Shown here: one piece after another, positions 33,096-45,060 of the stretch
Layout: every line of letters starts with the position of its first letter
How positions within the stretch are numbered: position 1 is the first letter of the stretch
From: Lycium barbarum
Lineage: Eukaryota > Streptophyta > Magnoliopsida > Solanales > Solanaceae
Direction of reading: 5' to 3'
Assembly: GCF_019175385.1 (NCBI RefSeq)
Contig: NC_083340.1
Location: forward strand, 24,874,336-24,938,335
Length of the DNA: 64,000 nt
Notes under the pieces: generated by a model
The model's input: only the letters and a program-made list of their open reading frames with translations
The model's database searches: none
Told to the model about the DNA's origin: nothing
Program-made: the position numbers and the translations under genes

Positions 33096-34022
33096 ATTTA
33101 TATAATGTATAGCTAAATAATTAAAGCGGCACCCTGATGACAAACAGATACGGTAGTGCCACTGGTGAAGGGCGAAAGTTCCGCCTTTGGATGCGCAGGA
33201 TCGAACCCGCGTAACTACATTCTTTAAAAAAAAAAAAATACAGAAAAAAATAGACAGCATTAGCAAGCAGCAATGTAAGGTAGAAATCCTCCTATTCTAA
33301 TCTCGTTCTTTTTCTTTTAAATAATTCCAGTTAACTTAGTTTCAATTATTAGTAATTTGTGTTGACTAATTTTTAATTTATTATTCTTTGATCTTTTTTA
33401 TTTCTTATTAGTTACTAGTTGTTTAGATGTATAAACTTAACAACATAAGTCCTTCTCTCTCATCAGATCAAGAAACAAAAACCATAGTTCTTGGGTTTCC
33501 CCTTTCCAAAGTCAAAACAAGTACCTTCCAATTCCATTGCCAAGAACCTTCATCTCCAAACCTTCATCGTCGTCGCGCCGCTGCCTCCGTCGACCCACCT
33601 TATGTCTCTTTTTGTCTCTCTTTCTTTGTTTCATTTGGTTATTTACTTTTTTTTTTGTCTATTGAAAATTTGAAAGAAATAAACATTACAAAGAATATGT
33701 ATGTTTCAGAATATGGAAATCAGATTTGTGTGCAAGTGGACTTGAAGGAAACTAATATGCATTTATTTGAATGTGACAGTGATATCAAGGTTTTCTTTGA
33801 GCTTTAGATTGGTAAAGTACTTTTTATCCATTTTGGATTTGGTAATGAGTTTCATCTGATATATATCTTGTTAGAACTTTGTGCAAATAGAAATACAAAA
33901 CTAGCACTTAAGTGATTCCTTCACGTTTACAGAGAATATTTACTTACTGCTCTGTGCTTCATAACTGTGAGTTGAATACAAATATTATTTTGTAGGAATG
34001 TGCTCCAATTTTGTGAATTGCG

Positions 34023-36380
34023 ATGGATAAATTTCTCACAAAATTCAATTGTTCTCAACCAAGTGCTAGTACGGAAGCCAATCGTTCTCAACTTATAAAT
34101 GAGCTCAATTTAGGATCTCTTGAAGACGATCTAGGAGAAAGGGTAACCATTGCTGAATATAACCCTCGAATTCGGGATAAAGTGAGGAGACATTATATTC
34201 GAACAGGGCCTTGTCAATCTTTACTGAAAAAATTTCCTACAACTCAAATAGGAAATAGAGGTCGTCAATTTGTTTCAAATTGGTACAAAGGTCCACATTC
34301 TAAATGGTTGGAGTATAGCATGAAGAAAGATGCCGCATATTGCCTATGTTTTTATTTGTTCAAAAATGAATTTGTATATGGAAATGCGGGTGAGTTTTAT
34401 ACAAAAAATGGTTTTTGGGGTTGGAATAGGGCTCTTGAAAGATTCCATTTGCATGTTGGTGGGGTTAATAGCGTCCATGATAAATGTTTCAAGAAGATGC
34501 TAGATTTGTCAAATCATCATCAATCAATTCAAGTTGTTCTTGAAAAGCATTCCAAGAAGGAAAAAAGTGATTATCATATGCATTTGGAAGCCTCAATTGA
34601 TGTGGCAAGACTTCTTTTGCATCATAGGTTGCCTTTTCGGGGTCATGACAAAAGTGAATCTTCAACAAATCAAGGCTTCTTTCTAGGATTTTTACGATGG
34701 CACGGGGACAAGCATCCGGATGTGGAAAAGTGATATTAGAAACTGCTTCATAAAATGATACTTTGACTTGTCCTATGATCCAAAAAGACATTGCCAATGC
34801 TTGTGCAAAAGAAACGGTGAAAGCTATAATTGGAGACTTGAATGGAGATTACTTTGGTATATTAGTGGATGAGTCCAAATATATCTCACACAAAGAACAA
34901 ATGGCTCTCATGTTGCGGTATGCTGATAAGAATGGTGAGGTGGTAGAACGATTTATCAATCTAGTCCATGTTAGTTATACATCGGCATGCTCATTAAAGA
35001 AAGAAATCTACTCTTTGCTTTCCAATCACTCACTAAGTCCATCTAAAATACGTAGACAAGGTTATGATGGAGCTAGTAATATGAGAGGAGAGATAAATGG
35101 TCTCAAAACTTTGATTAAGAAAGATAGTCCATCGTCATATCACATTCATTGTTTTGCTCATCAATTGCAATTAATACTTGTAGCTATTGCTAAAAAACAT
35201 GGGGATGTTGAAGACCTCTTTGATCATGTTACTAATGTGTTGAATGTTGTTGGAGGATCTTTTAAGCATAGAAATTTGATTCGTCAATCATCAAGCTGAA
35301 AAGTTTGAGCAGTTACTTGAATAAGGTGAAGTTCATACTGGACGAGGACTAAATCAAATGCGTGGACTTCAAAGACCAGGTGATACTAATTGGGGATCAC
35401 ATTTCGAAACATTGGATAACTTTATTGTTATTTTCTCAACTATAGTTCATGTGCTTGAAGTGATTAAACATGAAGGTTCCACCTCAAGTGATAGAAATCA
35501 AGCAAAATATCTTTTGATTGATATTAAAACATTCAAATTTATTTTTATGCTTCACTTGATGTTGAAAGTGTTGGAAATGTCAAATGAGTTGAGCAAGATT
35601 TTACAAAAAAAAAAATGATCAAGATATTATTAATGTCGTGGAGTTTCGTAACATTGCAAAAGAAAGATTGCAAAATATGAGGGAAATTGGATGGAAGCCT
35701 TTGTTGGATGACGTTTCCTCATTTTGTGATGCATATGATATTTTGATTCCCAAGTTAGATAAGTCTTATTTTCTTGGAAAGTCAAAGCGTAAGTCTTCTG
35801 GTGTTTGTTATTCACACCACTTGCGTATTAAAATCTTTTGTGTTGTGATTGATGTGCAACTTCAAGAGCTTAATGATTGTTTTGATGTAACAAGTAGTGA
35901 TTTGGTTCTTGGGATGGGTAGCTTGAATCCAATCAATTCTTTTGCTAATTTTGATAAAGGTAGAATCATGACTTTAGCAAAGTGTTACCCAGATGAGTTT
36001 GATGAAGTATGAATTCGAGATTTGAGTTACCAACTCGATACTTTCATATTTCATATACGAAGTGGTAATCCCAAGTTCTCCAACTTGCAAGGAATTCGTG
36101 ATTTGGCAAAAGCATTGGTTGAGGCAAATCTTGTGGATACTTATTCACTTGTTTATTTACTTGTGAAGTTAACTCTGACCTTACATGTTGCTACCTCAAC
36201 TGTGGAGAAAACATTCTCATCCATGAAGCGGATCAAAAGTGAAGTGCGGATAGTATTGGTGATCAATATTTGAATGAATGTTTAGTATGTTACATAGAGA
36301 GTGATGTATTTACAAATGTAAGTAATGATGTCTTCATTGATCATTTTCAGAAGATGAAACCTCATCGAGGACAATTGTAA
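34023..36380 (+). pseudogene. hAT transposase, ZMYM1-like/TTF-DUF4371 type (broken)
   Basis: The start is the ATG at 34023 (MDKFLTKF), typical of this family in plants. First piece 34023-34733: a TTF-type zinc-finger region containing KDAAYCLCFYLF. Second piece 34763-35299: DUF4371/RNase H-like core with LVDESKYISH, QGYDGASNMRG and HCFAHQLQL, which hold the first catalytic Asp and other conserved residues. Third piece 35358-35618: contains GDTNWGSH. Fourth piece 35638-36012 and fifth 36022-36380: C-terminal hAT dimerisation domain with VATSTVEKTFSSMK. In-frame stops or frame changes separate the pieces (near 34732, 35298, 35617, 36010, 36270), so no single product is made. Full proteins of this type are usually about 750-800 residues, and the span here fits that length. 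Confidence 0.88.
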
Positions 36381-36690
36381 ATGAATGATGGATATTTATG
36401 ATATTATTAATATTATTGAAAATTTTATGCTTTTCTCTTCTGTATATTGCTATAAGCAAATGATTCATCGGAAAAGACGAATAACCCGAATCAAAGCTCG
36501 AAAAGATCAATAATCCGACCCGAAGCCCAAATTGATGGAATGATGCATGGCACCCGGAAACTTTAAATCCTGGATCCGCCTCTGTACGCAGATTAGCTGG
36601 ATTTTATACGTTTTGCAGAACTAGTATTGCTATACTTCGTTAAACACTATGATTGGGAATAAGAGTCATTAATGTTGCTATATATGAAGT

Positions 36691-37441
36691 GAGGAAATAG
36701 AGGTTTTAGTCCCTGAGTTATAGTTATATTCCACTTTTGGTCCTTGTGTAATTTGAATGAGTCTATTTAACCTTCAATTAATATAAACGTGTGATTTTCA
36801 TCCCTCAAACTAGAGAAAGTTAAAAAACTTAACGAAATCAATATTTAAAATAATTAAATAAAAAAGAGAACAACAATAAAAATGAGGAGATTAATAAGTA
36901 AGTTTATACTATTTTCAATCTTAGTAGAAATTTTTAGGCAATGAGAAGAGCTCAGTGGGAGCTAGATTCATTTGACAGCTTCTGTCGAATTTAAATAGTC
37001 GAAAAGTAAAGAAAGACTGAAGCTTCTTAATTAATCCTTGCATATTAAAATTATTCTTATTTGTGCTTTCTGTGGTGGATCTAACCTATCAAGAAAGAAT
37101 AATAAATTAGAAAATTGTAACAGAAGGAAATGAATAGAAAGCGGCGAGAAAGAAACTTTTCTGTACCAACTTGATTTCGAGTATCATTTGAAAAGGATAA
37201 GTTGACAAGGCGGCCTGGCCTTTCCCAACCTTCTCTCTCTCTCTCTTTTTTTTTTTTTTTTTTTTTACTTTTTTTTTAAATAATAAAAATATTGATTCCG
37301 TTAAATTTTTAACTTTCGTTAATTTGAGGGATCAAAATCACACATTTATATTAATTGAATGTTAAATATGCTCAGTCGAATTATGCAGGGACCAAAAGTG
37401 GAATATAGCTATAATTCAAGGTCTAAAACCATTGTTTGCCC
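36691..37441. mobile_element. Mutator-type long-TIR non-autonomous element, 751 bp
   Basis: Inverted arms of about 165 bp (36691-36860 and 37270-37441) share GGTTTTAG, TATATTCCACTTTTGGTCC and ATTAATATAAA-TGTGTGATTTT blocks. The flanks ATATGAAGT (36682-36690) and TTATGAAAT (37442-37450) agree at 7 of 9, an eroded 9-bp duplication. The interior is non-coding and includes a CT/T-rich run (37235-37268). Confidence 0.75.
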
Positions 37442-38265
37442 TTATGAAATATTCCCTATAAATTTTGGGTTATCACGGTAAGTATTACTTCTTCATCCCA
37501 CAAAAAATGAAGGAATTAGAATGAGGTCTGAAACTTCTAATTCTCACTGTAAATTCGTATATTCATTATGAAATTTACATAATTAGAATCTAAACTGTTT
37601 ATTACAATTTTTCAATTCAAAAATATTTAAAAGGAAAACTGAGACACATGTACTATTGCTAAAAGCATAACCAGCATTCTAGCTAAGGATTAATATTAGC
37701 AAGTGTAGCACAAATAAAATTGGAATCTCATAGCCAAATCACTCAAAAAAGGATGGAATTATACGAAGATGTCAATATTCTCACTCATACAATAAGCCAT
37801 AAAATTCTCAAGGTAGTTCTGCATCGCGGGGAAAAAGCTAGGTCCCTGAAAAGCTCCATTTCTACACATTTTTTGTACAATATTGATTCTATTTTACTAC
37901 TATATAGAAAGGTGGGTTGGGCACTTTTCGTCGTCCTTTTTCATCGTCAACAATAAGCTCACTTTTTAGAGCACCAACATAAGAGGAGTACGTGTGGTTT
38001 GCTAAAAAATAAAGAGCAATACACGTGTTTAATAGAAATAGGTCAAAGATATGTACTAAATAGATGGGCCAAACATAAAAGTACCATTCATATTACTTTT
38101 GGTACCATAAATGAATGCAGTGTTCGTCCCACCCAAGTCTTATTTATATTAATCGTGTTTTGAATATAATATCTCATATTGACAAAATTAAGCAATATAA
38201 AAAAAAAGTGAATCCCATATTAAAAAAACAAATAATATAAAAAAAAAAGTGCAAACTTTGTATTC

Positions 38266-38347
38266 GTAGCAAACACTAATATAATAAAGTTTTAGATACG
38301 GAGCACAAACTACAATGTTATATTAATCGTGTTTTGAACATAGTATA

Positions 38348-38402
<55 letters not shown>

Positions 38403-39820
38403 GCATAAAAATAGTGCAAACTAATAATGTCCAAAAGGGTGGCCCCATACTAAACAACACTAAGCAATATAAAAAATAAAAAATAAAAAACTATATAAAG
38501 CAAGGGTTTAGACCCATGCTTCGTCGTCCGTTGTCCCTTTAAAAAAAAGGGTGGGACCCATACTAAATAACACCGAGCAATAAAAAAAAGGAAGAAAAAA
38601 AAAATGGAACTCACCATCTTCAAACTCATGTGAAAAAAAAAGTGGATCCCATATTATCAAAATCAAGCAATATCAAAAAAAAAAAAAAAAAAAAAATTGA
38701 ACCCCATATTAAAAAAAATATAATGTTAAAAAAAAAAGTGCTGACTTTGTATTCGTAGTAAACACTAATATAATAAAGTTTTAGATACGGAGCACAAACT
38801 ACAATGTTATATTAAACGTGTTTTGAACATAGTATATATATATATATATATTATATGCATAAAAATAGTACAAACTAATGTTATATTAATCGTGTTTTGA
38901 ACATAGTATATATATCTATATATGCATAAAAATAGTGCAAATTAATAATGTCAAAAAAAAAAAAAAGTGCACTCCATATTAAAAAATCAAACAATATTCA
39001 TGTAATTTTCAAAGTATCTCATTAAGTCAATAATGATGGATTCATTGCCACGTGCGTATCAATCCATAAGTGGGAGCAAATGAAATTGCTTTTCTTCAAA
39101 AGATTAAGTAGTCAAACCATACAATTTTTTTTTTATATTAGCCTGAGATCTAATCTAGATATTAAACTGTTGTATCTGCTATTCCGCCATGTCATTTATT
39201 TGTTATGTTTACTAAAATAAATATATTTAAAATATTTATATTTTAAAATAAGACAGAATTTAATTATTTTTTTATTTTTATTCTTACTCTAATAAATGTG
39301 AAAAAACATTAATGTCGTAAAAAAATATATATCAAATGGAGATCAAATAATGAATAAGGTAAATTAGTCAAATTATAATTCTAATCGACGTTTTCTTAAA
39401 AAACCATACAAAAGACAACATGACAAGTAAAATGAGCTAAACCAAGAATATTTACCAAAAATTAAAAAATAGTATTTCTTCGTTTAAATAGAAAATCAAT
39501 TTCTACTTTGTTTCGTTTTAAACATGCAAAATTAATTTAATAATTTGAATTAGAATTATCCAAATCAAAATTTGATAAAAAATAATAACTATTTTACACC
39601 TTTAAATTAATCGAATTAAAATTGAAAGTAGCAACTAATGCTTAAATATTGCTATTATTTTATCTCAAAGAGAGGAAAATAGTTTCCTTTAAAACAAGTC
39701 TTCTCTTTTAAAAAATATTAATAAATTAGCCGATTTTGTATTCGTAGCAAACATTAATATAATAAAATTTTAGATACGGAGCACAAACTACAATGTTATA
39801 TTAATCGTGTTTTGAACATA

Positions 39821-39869
<49 letters not shown>

Positions 39870-42060
39870 CACTATTCAAAGACAACTACATACACATAGA
39901 TGCACTATAATCTAAAGTGTTGGGCCCGTGCGCAGCAACGCTTTGGATTATAGTGTATATTTTAAACAACTACTAATATTTTTTTTTTAAATGTGGGCCC
40001 CATATTAAACACCATGTCACATATTAAACACCAACCAGTAATAAAAAAAAAAAACAGTGGAACCCACCACATCCAAACTCACGGGAAAAAAAGTGGATCC
40101 CATATTAACAAAATCAAACAATATTAAAAAAAAAATGAATCCCATATTAAAAAAAAATAATGTTAAAAAAAAAGTGCTTAGAAAATCAAACAATTAAATC
40201 AATAATGATGGATTCATTGCCACATGCCTATCAACCCATTAGAGGGAGCAACAACATACTCAATATTTTACTACTATTTCGTCCGTTGTGGGCCCCATTT
40301 TAAAAAATTGTGGGCCCCATATATATATATTAAACAATAACTAAAATAAAAAAAAATTGTGGGCCCCATATATATTAAACAACAACTAATATTAAAAAAA
40401 ATTGTGGGCCCCATATTAAACACCAACCAGTATTAAAAAAAAAAGTGGAACCCACCACATCCAAACTCACGGGAAAAAAAAGTGAACTCCATATTAACAA
40501 AATCAAGCAATATTAAAAAAAAAAAAGTGAATCCCATATTAAAAAACCAAAAAATGTTAAAAAAAAATGCTTAGAAAATCAAACAATTAAATCAATAATG
40601 ATGGACTCATTGCCACATGCGTATCAACCCATTAGTGGGAGCAAATGAAATTATTGTACAGCAACATACTTAAAATACTTATATATTAAAATAAGATAGA
40701 ATTTAATTACTTTTTCATTTTTTCCTTACTCTAATAAACGTGAAAAGAGATTAATGTCATAAAAGAAAAAATAATATTAAATGGAGATCAAAAATTATAA
40801 TTCTAATTGACGTTTCTTTAAAAAACCGTGTAAAAAACAACATGACAAGTAAATGAGTTAAACAAAAAATATTTACTAAAAATTAAAAAATAGAAGTTCT
40901 TCATTTAAATAGAAAATCAAATTTCTAAAAAAAATAAAATTGTGGGCCCCATATTAAACACCAACCAGTATTAAAAAAAAAAAAAAAGTGGAACCCACCA
41001 CATCCAAATTCACTGGAAAAAAAAGTGGACCCCATATTAACAAAATCAAGCAATATTAAAAAAAAAAAGTTAATCCCATATTAAAAAAACAAACAATGTT
41101 AAAAAAAATGCTTAGAAAATCAAGCAATTAAATCAATAATGATGGACTTATTGCCACATGCGTATCAACTCATTAGTGGGAGCAAATGAAATTATTGTGC
41201 AGCAACATACTTAAAATACTTATATATTAAAATAAGATAGAATTTAATTACTTTTTCATTTTTTCCTTACTCTAATAAATGTGAAAAGAGATTAATGTCA
41301 TAAAAGAAAAAATAATATTAAATGGAGATAAAAAATTATAATTCTAATTGACATTTCCTTAAAAAACCGTGTAAAAAATAACATAACAAGTAAAATGAGT
41401 TAAACAAAAAATACTTACTAAAAATTAAAAAATAGAAGTTCTTCATTTAAATAGAAAATCAAATTTCTATTTTGTTTCATTTTAAACATGTAAAATTAAT
41501 ATAATAATTTGAATTAGAATTATCCAAATCAAAATTTGATTCAAAAATTATATGTATTACTTTACTATTACTATATATATTTAAAAAATAAGATACAAAT
41601 TAATTAATTTTTTATTTTTATTCTTACTCTAATAAATGTGAAAAGAGATTAATATCAAATGAAGATCAAATAATGAATAAGGTAAATTAGTCAAATTATA
41701 ATTTTAATTCACGTTTCCTTAAAAAATCATGCAAAAGATAACATGACAAGTAAAATGAGTTAAACCGAGAATATTTACCAAAAATTAAAAAAAAGCATTT
41801 CTTCGTTTAAATAGAAAATTAATTTCTACTTTGTTTCGTTTTAAACACGTAAAATTAATTTAATAATTTGAATTAAAATTATCCAAATCAAAATTTGATA
41901 AAAAATAATAAGTATTTTACACTTTTAAATTAATCGAATTAAAATTGAAAGTATCAACTGATGCTTAAATATTGCTATTATTTCATCTCAAAGAGAGGAA
42001 AATAGTTTTCTTTTAAACAAGTCTTTTCTTTTAAAAAGTATTAATAAATTTTCATAGCAA
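38266..42060. repeat. Reiterated modules inside the Helitron
   Basis: Module X ('TTTGTATTCGTAGCAAACA ... GATACGGAGCACAAACTACA ... CGTGTTTTGAACATA' then a TA run) occurs at 38270, 38747 and 39735. Module Y (AAAGTGG-CCCATATTAACAAAATCAAGCAATAT) occurs at 38639, 40090, 40480 and 41026. Module Z (ATAAGATAGAATTTAATTA ... CTCTAATAAA-GTGAAAA) occurs at 39246, 40690, 41230 and 41588. A second, interrupted copy of the Helitron terminus (GGGCCCGTGCGCAGCA) lies at 39922-39937. Confidence 0.85.
38348..38397. repeat. (TA)n microsatellite
   Basis: TA run ending module X of the Helitron. Similar runs end the other copies at 38832-38852, 39820-39866 and 42078-42120. Confidence 0.95.
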
Positions 42061-42076
42061 ACACAAATAAAATAAA

Positions 42077-42125
<49 letters not shown>

Positions 42126-42217
42126 TTATCACTATCTAAACACAACTACATATACATAGATACACTATAATCCGAAGTGCTGGGCCCGTGCGCAGCACGG
42201 GCATATGCCGTCTAGTT

Positions 42218-43015
42218 CTATTCTAAAAGTATGTAGTTCTATTCTAAAAGTATGTTTCTCTGTCTTTTTAAGTGTGGTAGTAGTTCATTAGAAACACCCG
42301 GACAAGATTATATACAAAATTTGAGAATAAATGAAAGTAAAGACATTATTTGAAGTCAAAATTCAAATATGAAGAATGACACTGCGACAATGTATACCAC
42401 GTGTGTATGTTGTCTATATCAAATATAAATTTTCATGAATATACATGATATACAGATATACATAAATGATACAAATATACATGAGATATCACGGATATAC
42501 ATGGGGATAACCTGATATAAAATCTACTATAACCCCAAAAATTCGACGAAAACCGCTCCAATCTTCTCCAAATGAGCTCAATTTCAAATTTAGCTTCCCA
42601 AAGATATTTTCAAGCTATTGCAACAAAACACGTTCAATTTAACATTTTCAATCTTCAGACCCCCATTTAAACTTCAATAGCAGAGTTTTTTCAATTTTCC
42701 TTCTCTTTTACTCTTTACAAAATATCCGCAACAAGAAAAAGATGCAAATTCAGTAGCGAAAGAAGAAGAGAGAGATGATTAAGTGGCAAGAACATGCACT
42801 TCAAATAGAGAGGGAGAAAAGATGGGGTTTTAGAGTTTGTATATAATTAGTTATATCATATCAATCTTCTTAGTTAAATCGTTGATTTTCTGTTGTATCG
42901 TATCAATTTTCGTACTTAAATTGTTAATTTTCTATTGGGCGCCAATTGCCATTAATAGAAAAATGATACTGCGACCATGCCAATTGGCCCAACAGCAACT
43001 ATCCTCAATCCGCTA
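42218..43015. other. Intergenic; probable repeat, nothing recognised
   Basis: Right after the Helitron a 21-bp direct repeat (AGTTCTATTCTAAAAGTATGT) occurs twice at about 42214-42255. ATACA-rich short repeats follow (42415-42510). GACACTGCGACAATG near 42378 is echoed by GATACTGCGACCATG at 42964. No gene is seen. Confidence 0.4.
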
Positions 43016-43020
43016 CCAAG

Positions 43021-43395
43021 AGCCCGTTTGGATTGACTTATAAGTTGGTCAAACCAGTTTATAAGACATTTTTAACTTATTTAGGTGTTTCACAAAAATA
43101 GAAAACAACTTAAATTAAGTTAAAAAGTGTTTAAAATAAGCCGAAACCAAGAAGTTGCTCGGCCCCAATTTTTTTTTTTTTTGGCTTAAAAGTCATTTTG
43201 GTTTGACCAACAACTTTACCCTTTTATTCCTTATATTTTCTGTTAATTCCAATACTACCCTTACTTGTAAAAATCCTTTAAGTACTTTTATCCAAAACGT
43301 AATTGCTTATTTATAAAATAACTTTCAGCAATTAAAAAGTACTTTAATCACTTATGCTTAAAAGCTACTTTTTTTCCAGCTAATCCAAATGGGCT
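43021..43395. mobile_element. 375-bp MITE (AGCCCGTTTGGATT family)
   Basis: The left end AGCCCGTTTGGATT and the complement of the right end, AGCCCATTTGGATT, agree at 13 of 14 positions. The direct flanks CCAAG (43016-43020) and CCAAG (43396-43400) are an apparent 5-bp duplication. Non-coding. Confidence 0.85.
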
Positions 43396-44270
43396 CCAAG
43401 TCATTTGATATAATGATGAGGGATATGAACCCCCAAAATAAAATGTGAAATTATCTTAAATCGCGTTTGGTTGAATTTTTTACTCCGATCTCCAGTATAA
43501 GCAGTATTAGGATTATTCATAGCATATTTGTAGTATTATTGAGTGACAAAACTAGTCCAAACCCATTTGATCCGCCCAAGTTTTAATGGGTTTCGGCTAG
43601 AGTAATTTTGAAGAGGAACTGATTTGGACTAGCCCAACTTGACCCATTATAAATCATCAACCCAAGCTAACCCATCAAATGAGCCCAAACTGACACATCA
43701 ACTATCATTTGTTCAAAAGTATAAAACCTACAAAACATGAATTAATTTTTTAATCATTATTTTTTTTTACATTTTTAATTTTTTTAAGAATTATTTTCTT
43801 ATAATTTTTATTTTTAAATTTTAATTTAATTTTTAATTTTTTTTATTTCTCTATTTCCAAAAATTATTTAGATATGATTTTCAAAATGTCGTTTATTTGG
43901 AAAAGCATGAGCGAGAGAATATTTGTAATTAAAAAATATCAATATTTAGTTTTTCAAAATATTTTAAAAGTGGGTTAAGTTGGGCGGGTTGGGTTATGAC
44001 CCATCATTTAGCCCATCTTGATCCGGCCCATTTTAGCCCAAACAAGCTTTAGGCAGAGTTAGACATTTGCCCATCTATTGTTTCAATCATCTTGACCTGC
44101 CCAACTTTAACCCAAACGGCCATGTGCCAGACCTTACACTACACTCAATGTGAGATATTATTAATCGTAGGATAAAATAACAAATGATAATTTGTTCTTC
44201 TACAAAGCAAAGTCAAAGTTAAAATTGAAAATACAAATCTATCTTTTTATTTTTATTTTTTATAATAAAG
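43396..44270. repeat. CCCA/GGGT-rich dispersed repeat, unclassified
   Basis: Clusters of 'CCCATTT', 'GACCCAT' and 'TGGGTT' at 43556-43690 and, on the other side, 43968-44120 enclose an AT-rich core. This is suggestive of an inverted-repeat element, but exact ends were not found. No gene is seen. Confidence 0.4.
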
Positions 44271-45060
44271 CAGCCACTAAGCATACACTTAGTGACTTTT
44301 ATTTTATTCATAAATAAAGCGGGTCCGGTCCTTACATCAAAAGGCAAGAATCTCAAATAAGCAACTACACAAACACTACACCCGACATATACAGAGCTTC
44401 AAACGTTTGAAAATAGGGTTTCTTCATCTTCAAATCTGCTCAATCTAGATGGTAACTCTTCAATCCAGCAACAAATCTTTCAATGAATCAACTCCAGCTG
44501 ATGAAAAACATAGCTCGTGTGACAGCAAGGCTCAGATGCGTGGTTTATGACCTCAAGAAACTCATTCAAAACGTACTTGTGATTCTTTGATTCCTCTCCT
44601 AGCTTATGAAATGTATTTCCTGTGTTGTAAACATACTTGTGCTAGCTACAAATCTTGAAAAATCTCCTTTGAATCTCTGCATCTGCTCCGATAAAGTGCT
44701 GTTATTTGTTGTGTTTCGAATTTCTAGCTTTTCCATCTTGGGTCTCAACAAATCAAGAGTATCCCTGTAATTTAACAGATTTCATGTGTCTTGAGTAAGT
44801 AGTAATCAGGTAGCCTGTGGTCGACCCCATATATATGTCCCTCTAAGCTCTCACCAGAGACATGGTTAACAACCACCTTGAGATTTTCTCTAGGCTCTGA
44901 AAATTAACTAAATAAACAAGATGACAATCTTCTGCATTCAACAGGGATGGTACTATGCTAGAAACTAGAGAAATAGGATTAGGAAATTAAAACTAAGACC
45001 TTTAAATTACAGTGCAAATTACTTCCCAACTATTGTTAACCCTTCAATAGGATGAGCCAT
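44271..45060. other. Intergenic or LINE 3' flank
   Basis: No domain recognised. It lies downstream of the minus-strand LINE fragment and may include its untranslated end; the T-rich stretch at 44240-44275 would be an A-rich tail on that strand. Confidence 0.3.

Larger units (their letters stand above)
33008..36584 (+). mobile_element. 3.6 kb hAT transposon with TIRs and 8-bp target duplication
   Basis: The left end CAGGGGCGGATC and the complement of the right end, CAGAGGCGGATC, agree at 11 of 12 positions. The flanks are TACGCAAA (33000-33007) and TACGCAGA (36585-36592), an 8-bp duplication with one mismatch. A hAT transposase of the TTF-type/DUF4371/dimerisation type lies between. A GT microsatellite (33073-33095) sits near the left end, and a T-arm-like motif CAGGATCGAACCC at 33196-33208. 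The element is complete at its ends but its transposase is broken. Confidence 0.9.
37888..42215 (+). mobile_element. Non-autonomous Helitron, about 4.3 kb
   Basis: The 3' end is diagnostic: hairpin GCCCGTGC-GCA-GCACGGGC (42184-42202, 8-bp perfect stem), nine bases, then CTAG (42212-42215) followed by T. The proposed 5' end is TCTATTTTACTACTATATAG at 37888, close to plant Helitron 5' ends, which start TC. Helitrons leave no target duplication and insert at AT. The interior is AT-rich, non-coding and made of reiterated modules. No Rep-helicase was recognised. The 3' end is very secure; the 5' end is an inference. Confidence 0.75.

Noticed and set aside
33427..33807. 126-codon frame upstream of the hAT transposase
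   Set aside because: It lies in the element's 5' region; no conserved domain; overlapping frames are equally open. It may be part of the leader or an intron.
37720..37956. Short frame next to the Helitron 5' end
   Set aside because: No known domain, and it crosses the proposed Helitron boundary.
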